Shown: piece after piece, positions 5,750 to 9,247 of the stretch
How the letters are laid out: each line of letters begins with the position of its first letter
Position numbering within the stretch: position 1 is the first letter of the stretch
DNA from: an uncultured Pseudobdellovibrionaceae bacterium
Lineage (GTDB): Bacteria > Bdellovibrionota > Bdellovibrionia > Bdellovibrionales > JAMPXM01
Assembly (NCBI GenBank): GCA_934277865.1
Contig: CAKQVW010000098.1
Location: forward strand, 1-9,247
DNA length: 9,247 nt
Direction: 5' to 3'
Made by a program: the position numbers and the translations under genes
The notes under the pieces: generated by a model
Database searches by the model: none
Told to the model about the DNA's origin: nothing
The model's input: only the letters and a program-made list of their open reading frames with translations

Positions 5750-6444
5750 ATCGAGATGAGCGCCGGACAAAACTAAAAAGCGAACTACAACCTCTGATTG
5801 GCGCTCTCATGAAGAGCCCGGTGATTCTAAGTATCATCGACGGCAAGGCGAGCTCCGAATTCGTGTGGCATGTTTTCATGCAATACCGATTTTACTGCGC
5901 GAGGTTTCCACAATTTTTGGGAGCCCTATTGGCTCGAACTGCCGAGCCGATCGCAAGGCAGCCATTGGTCGAAAACCTTTGGGAGGAGTCGGGATCTGGG
6001 GACTCCGCGAAGTCTCATGTCGCCATGTTGGATACATTCCTATTGGCATGGGCAAGGGCAATCGGGAAAAGCCAGCGCGAATTTGAATCGTGGCTGCAGC
6101 CGCGTGAGGCCGTCGATTCCTTTGTGACAGAGGTATTGGCTCTTTTGAATTCCCAATCATTGCCCTTTGCGTTTGGATTTCTCGGGCCCGGCACGGAAGA
6201 AGTCACTACCGGACAATACACCAGATTGCTAGAAGGACTTCGAGGCTATCACTTGGTTGAAGAATCCGACCTCGAATTTTTTGCCGCTCATATTATTGCG
6301 GACATCAAGCATGCCGACACTTTTTGGAATGCGCTTGAGCAAGTTAGTAAATCCGAATCGGATTGGAACGATGTTGCGGCTGGTGCAAAAAAGAGTCTGG
6401 AACGAGAAACCATGTTTTGGAATGAATTGGCGGGACTGAAGTGA
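5746..6444 (+). CDS. Haem-oxygenase-like di-iron oxidase (HDO; TenA/PqqC superfamily)
   Basis: A 232-residue all-helical protein of the TenA/PqqC/CADD superfamily, in the branch that binds two non-haem irons and uses O2 for unusual oxidations (N-oxygenation, C-C cleavage, desaturation). The candidate ligand set is complete: Glu80/Glu81 and His91 in ENLWEESGSGDSAKSH (76-91), Glu151 or Glu152 after GFLGPGT, and the hallmark H-x3-D-x2-H in AAHIIADIKHADTF (His182, Asp186, His189). The N-terminal helix FVWHVFMQYRFYCARFPQFL (39-58) matches the family's first core helix. TenA thiaminases and PqqC lack this iron set, so plain thiamin salvage is unlikely. The ATG at 5746 overlaps the upstream stop by 4 bases. 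Its own stop overlaps the next start (GTGA). Substrate is unknown; a carrier-bound acyl group, amino acid or polyamine are guesses from the neighbours. Confidence 0.82.
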   Translation: MNRDERRTKLKSELQPLIGALMKSPVILSIIDGKASSEFVWHVFMQYRFYCARFPQFLGALLARTAEPIARQPLVENLWEESGSGDSAKSHVAMLDTFLLAWARAIGKSQREFESWLQPREAVDSFVTEVLALLNSQSLPFAFGFLGPGTEEVTTGQYTRLLEGLRGYHLVEESDLEFFAAHIIADIKHADTFWNALEQVSKSESDWNDVAAGAKKSLERETMFWNELAGLK

Positions 6445-7340
6445 AGTCGATTGAGTTTATTTTGCAGCCTGGTGAGACCGTTCGATTTGATGTATCTGAA
6501 GTCCTTTTTGAACACCAGTCACCATTTCAGAAGATTGAAATTGTCCGGACAAAAACTTTTGGAAAAGGCATCTTCATAGACCGCAAACCTCAATCGAGTG
6601 AGTGTGATCATTTCATATTTAACGAGATTCTGGTTCACCCTGCCTTGATACTTCAGGGCAATCCAAAATCCGTGTTCATGATCGGCGGGGGGCCAGGAAG
6701 CGGCCTGGCGGAACTTGTGAAATACCAATCTCTCGAGAAGATCGTGATTTGTGATCTCGACAAGGCGGCGGTCGATGCCTATCGCAGGCTTCTGCCAGAG
6801 TGGCACCGAGGCGCCTACGACGACAAGCGGGTGCAGCTTCTGCATATTGATGCGCGAGAATATATACGAGACACGCAAGAAAAATTCGACGCGATTTACG
6901 TGGACATTCCGGATCCGCTAGAGGGAGCGCCATCGGGAAGTCTGTTCTCGGTGGAGTTTCATAGGTTGTTGAAATCAAAACTCAACCCAGGCGGAATTGT
7001 CATTAGCCAGGCTGGACGAACCTCTCTCAACAACCTTCAGTACCACGCTTCAATTCGTGCGACGATGGCCGAGGTTTACACTCATGTCGCGTCGTTTGAC
7101 CGGCACATTCCGTTTTATGGTGAGCCTTGGGGCTTTGTCTTTGCTTCCGATGTTCATCGTCATGATGAGGTCTCAGCTGAAGAAATAGATCGGCGCCTAC
7201 GTGAAAGAGGTGTGTTGGGGCAACGATGTTATACGGGATCTGTGCATGCCGCGATGTTTGTTCAGCCACCGTACTTTGAAGAGGCGATGCAGGCGCTTCG
7301 CCGAGTGCATTCCGACGCAGATCCGCTTAGAGTGATGTAA
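6441..7340 (+). CDS. Spermidine-synthase-fold protein with altered signature (aminopropyl- or methyltransferase)
   Basis: A 299-residue protein of the spermidine synthase fold: an N-terminal beta domain (1-60), then a Rossmann SAM-type domain. Canonical features kept are FIDRKPQ (45-51, for LxLDGxxQ), HPAL (66-69), an IGGG nucleotide loop (81-84), CDLD (104-107), ID at 136-137, and D155/D158 in YVDIPDP (153-159), equivalent to the acidic pair of spermidine synthases, then GSLFSVEFHRLL (166-177) and GGIVISQAG (194-202). Departures: the loop reads GGGPGS (82-87) instead of GGGDGG, and DEFxYHE is DHFIFNE (56-62). These residues line the donor and amine-acceptor site in known enzymes, so classical spermidine synthesis is doubtful; another acceptor or a SAM methyl transfer is possible. 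It starts with GTG at 6441, overlapping the HDO stop by 4 bases. Its TAA lies 1 base from the convergent MBOAT stop. Confidence 0.8.
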   Translation: MKSIEFILQPGETVRFDVSEVLFEHQSPFQKIEIVRTKTFGKGIFIDRKPQSSECDHFIFNEILVHPALILQGNPKSVFMIGGGPGSGLAELVKYQSLEKIVICDLDKAAVDAYRRLLPEWHRGAYDDKRVQLLHIDAREYIRDTQEKFDAIYVDIPDPLEGAPSGSLFSVEFHRLLKSKLNPGGIVISQAGRTSLNNLQYHASIRATMAEVYTHVASFDRHIPFYGEPWGFVFASDVHRHDEVSAEEIDRRLRERGVLGQRCYTGSVHAAMFVQPPYFEEAMQALRRVHSDADPLRVM

Positions 7341-7341
7341 T

Positions 7342-8781
7342 TTAAAATTGGAAATAGATGTACGGTCGTTCACCAAACGTCTGACCGAATAAAATCAGAA
7401 CGACGAACATTGCCACGTACAAGACGAGACGCAAGGGGCGCGGAAGGTTTAAAATTCGGTCGCGCAGCCCGCCTCGGGATTGGATGACGTGCAAAATCTC
7501 GACTCCAAGTATTGCGATGAGAGTTTGAATCAGCAGTGAGAGTGCCTTCGGGCTTCCGCCGACGAGATTGGACACCGACAGGCGGATTTGGTTGAGGCTC
7601 CAGTCGCCTAGCAAAACTCGGCGAAAAATCTCATCTGCGGTCGTCAAATCTTTTGCCAGGAAAAACACTGTAGGCGGTAGGACAAAGCACACAAATGTGA
7701 TCAAGATCTGGCTCACCTTATAGAAGATGGGCCAGCTGTCGAGTCCAATTTGCCGTGCAAACCGTTGTCGAAAGTCGCGTGTCGCGTAGTCGAGCGAAAT
7801 GAAGACTCCGTGCCAGAGACCAACAGCAAGGAAATTCCAACCGATATCGTGCCATGCCCCCATAAAGAGAAATGAAAGGATCAGACAGAAGTAGATACCT
7901 AGCGTTCTTCCAGCAGCGGACACCGAGAGCGAGAAAAAGACGTAGTCTTTCATCCAGTCGTGCAGAGAGATGTGCCATCTTCTCCAGTATTCGATCAAGG
8001 AAGTTGCGAAGAAGGGGCGCATAAAATTTTGCCGGATTTTGATTCCTAAAAGTCCGGCGGAAGCGACCGCCATGTCGGCATATCCCGAAAAGTCGGCAAA
8101 AATCATATAGCGAGCGAGCGCAATTCCAAGCAGCAGCGTGAATCCCGTGAAGTATTCTGGGTGTTGGAAGACGACGGAGATGATTTTCGCCAGGGCGTCT
8201 GCAATCACCAGCTTTTTAAAAAGGCCGCCATAAAATAGTAGCAGGTTCTTTTCACGCTCCCTTGAAGTGAGGTCTGCTGGTTGTTGCAACTGAGGCAGTA
8301 GCGATTCCGATCTCTCAATTGGTCCAGAGAGAAGGGTTGGGAAAAAGCAGATGAAGCTGATATGTAATCCGAAATGCGGCTCAAACTTTCGCGTGCGCCG
8401 GTAGACGTCTACCAGATATCCCACCGCCTGAAAGGTATAGAAGGAAAGCCCCAAAGGCCCGATGAAGCCGGCGCTTTCAGGAAATTGAAGCAATGTCGGA
8501 AGATATTTTGCGACGCCGATAAGGAGGAGAAAAGTCGCGATGGACAGCCACAAGAGAAAAGATCTTCGACCTTTACTCTGTTCCTGTTCGAGTTCTTTAC
8601 CGACGAAGTAGGAAACACACACGACGAGGAACAAGAAGATCAACGAGGAGGGCGAGTGCCAGCTATAGAAGAGTAAGCTGGCTCCCGTAATGGCTTTCCA
8701 TCTCTCAGCCGAGGGGAGCTTGGACACTAAAAACACAACAAGCGGCAAGAAGCAAAAGTAGGGGATTGAGTGGAAGTACAA
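7342..8781 (-). CDS. MBOAT-family membrane O-acyltransferase (AlgI/DltB-like)
   Basis: A 479-residue polytopic inner-membrane acyltransferase of the AlgI/DltB/PatA group, which passes an acyl group across or at the membrane to an envelope polymer or lipid. The protein is hydrophobic throughout, with about ten or more membrane segments. Signature blocks: MYFHSIPYFCFLPLVVF at the start, GLSFYTFQAVGYLVDVYR (111-128), FFPTLLSGPIER (146-157), FADFSGYADMAVASAGLLGI (228-247), NFMRPFFATSLIEYWRRWHI (252-271), then both histidines of the MBOAT core, His311 in GAWHD and His324 in GLWHG. The usual first motif is GLWHG, so the Asp after His311 is unusual. The start is TTG at 8781, supported by family alignment (MLFNSxxF-type start) and by AAGGTAGGG just upstream. 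It begins 6 bases after the acyl-AMP ligase stop on the same strand, so they are an operon. No SGNH/AlgJ-like or DltD-like partner is visible here. Confidence 0.93.
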   Translation of the reverse strand: MYFHSIPYFCFLPLVVFLVSKLPSAERWKAITGASLLFYSWHSPSSLIFLFLVVCVSYFVGKELEQEQSKGRRSFLLWLSIATFLLLIGVAKYLPTLLQFPESAGFIGPLGLSFYTFQAVGYLVDVYRRTRKFEPHFGLHISFICFFPTLLSGPIERSESLLPQLQQPADLTSREREKNLLLFYGGLFKKLVIADALAKIISVVFQHPEYFTGFTLLLGIALARYMIFADFSGYADMAVASAGLLGIKIRQNFMRPFFATSLIEYWRRWHISLHDWMKDYVFFSLSVSAAGRTLGIYFCLILSFLFMGAWHDIGWNFLAVGLWHGVFISLDYATRDFRQRFARQIGLDSWPIFYKVSQILITFVCFVLPPTVFFLAKDLTTADEIFRRVLLGDWSLNQIRLSVSNLVGGSPKALSLLIQTLIAILGVEILHVIQSRGGLRDRILNLPRPLRLVLYVAMFVVLILFGQTFGERPYIYFQF

Positions 8782-8787
8782 CTATCC

Positions 8788-9247
8788 CTACCTTTCTTGA
8801 GTCAGGCTGGCGGCAAGTGTCTCTCGGTTGATTTTGCCGCGCGAAGTTCGAGGAAGCTCTGCAACCAGAAACCATTTCGTTGGAACCTTAAAGGTCGTCA
8901 GATTTTTGCGACACCAATCTTCAAGCGATGGCAACCCGCTGGAGGTGGATTTTAGAACCACAGCCGCCGCAACAGTCTGACCCGCAATGGTGTCGGCAAC
9001 TCCAAAGACGCAGACATCTAATACGTCGGGATGAGCCGCGATGAGGGACTCAACGTCCTCAGGGTAAATTTTCATTCCGGCCTTGTTAATGACGTATTTT
9101 GAGCGTCCAACTAAGGTGACGTCACCGCTGGCGTCGACTTTCCCCAGATCTCCGGTTCGATACCAGCCTTGTCGAATGACCTCATCGGTGGCGTCTTGCC
9201 GTCGGAAGTAACCTTTCATCATGCTGGGGCCTTGAAAGTAAACCTCA
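8788..9247 (-). CDS. Acyl-AMP ligase (ANL superfamily), C-terminal part; cut by the window edge
   Basis: About 153 C-terminal residues of an adenylate-forming acid ligase; the N-terminal part lies past 9247. The reading frame stays open through the edge (EVYFQGPS precedes the MM at 9217-9222), so those methionines are internal. Visible motifs: MKGYF, GWYRTGDLG (the A7 ATP-binding motif with the Asp that binds ribose), GRSKYVINKAGMKIYPEDVE (A8 hinge and C-terminal domain start) and PRTSRGKINRETL (A10, with the lysine needed for adenylation). It activates a carboxylic acid as its AMP ester, then transfers it to CoA or a carrier protein. It ends 6 bases before the MBOAT gene. With the carrier protein at 4776-5045 and the MBOAT it has the same three-enzyme logic as DltA/DltC/DltB, but the fragment lacks the substrate pocket, so the acid cannot be predicted. 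Confidence 0.92.
   Translation of the reverse strand, partial: EVYFQGPSMMKGYFRRQDATDEVIRQGWYRTGDLGKVDASGDVTLVGRSKYVINKAGMKIYPEDVESLIAAHPDVLDVCVFGVADTIAGQTVAAAVVLKSTSSGLPSLEDWCRKNLTTFKVPTKWFLVAELPRTSRGKINRETLAASLTQER

Noticed and set aside
5746..6444. Thiaminase II (TenA) or PqqC
   Set aside because: The superfamily is right, but the H-x3-D-x2-H motif plus Glu/His positions fit a di-iron oxidase, and no thiamin or PQQ biosynthesis genes are nearby.
8374..8676. Open frame on the + strand opposite the MBOAT gene
   Set aside because: Antisense shadow of membrane-protein codons; strongly charged, no RBS or recognisable pattern.
4776..9247. Naming the ligase, carrier protein and MBOAT as a dlt operon
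   Set aside because: The three roles match, but the carrier gene is about 2.3 kb from the MBOAT, no DltD is seen, and the ligase fragment has no D-alanine-specific feature that can be read. The comparison is kept as logic only.
1..9247. CRISPR array, insertion sequence or transposase
   Set aside because: No regularly spaced repeats and no transposase-like protein were seen; the only mobile-element enzyme is the tyrosine integrase.

Overview
The window joins the end of an integrated mobile element (about 1-2048) to a chromosomal region (about 2049-9247) that carries envelope-type genes and what looks like a small biosynthetic gene set. The host appears to be a Gram-negative bacterium. Several proteins (a secreted protein with a YLxxYPDV-type module, an AlgI-type MBOAT acyltransferase, a stand-alone GT4-like glycosyltransferase) would suit Bdellovibrionota or a relative, but nothing here fixes the taxonomy. 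The left part is A+T-richer than the rest: hand counts give 38% G+C for bases 841-900 and 53% for 2161-2220. This fits acquisition by transfer.

Mobile-element part (+ strand): a BrnT-like toxin and a ribbon-helix-helix antitoxin overlap by ATGA. Next come a small excisionase-like winged-HTH protein and a complete tyrosine integrase with its RBS inside the end of the HTH gene. The integrase points at a segment (about 2011-2048) that resembles the 3' end of a bacterial tRNA-Ser and also folds as a hairpin. I read this as the probable right attachment site, with the intact tRNA expected beyond the left edge.

Middle part (- strand): a glycosyltransferase (2050-3288), a secreted protein with signal peptide, YPDV-like module, Pro-rich linker and an unrecognised C-terminal domain (3387-4622), and a small acyl carrier protein (4776-5045).

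Right part: diverging from the carrier protein is a tightly coupled + strand operon of three enzyme-like genes with 4-base overlaps: a PaiB-type split-barrel flavoprotein, a haem-oxygenase-like di-iron oxidase (HDO) with a full set of candidate metal ligands, and a spermidine-synthase-fold protein with altered signature residues. It converges with only 1 base between stop codons on an MBOAT O-acyltransferase (- strand). Directly upstream of the MBOAT is the C-terminal part of an acyl-AMP ligase that runs off the right edge.

Ligase + carrier protein + MBOAT has the logic of Dlt-type systems: activate a carboxylate, load it on a carrier protein, transfer it across or at the membrane. Here those genes surround an HDO, a flavoprotein and an aminopropyltransferase-like enzyme, which together could build or tailor the transferred group. 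I know of no described system with this combination, so it is the main candidate for something new. The grouping and function are inference from context, not demonstrated.
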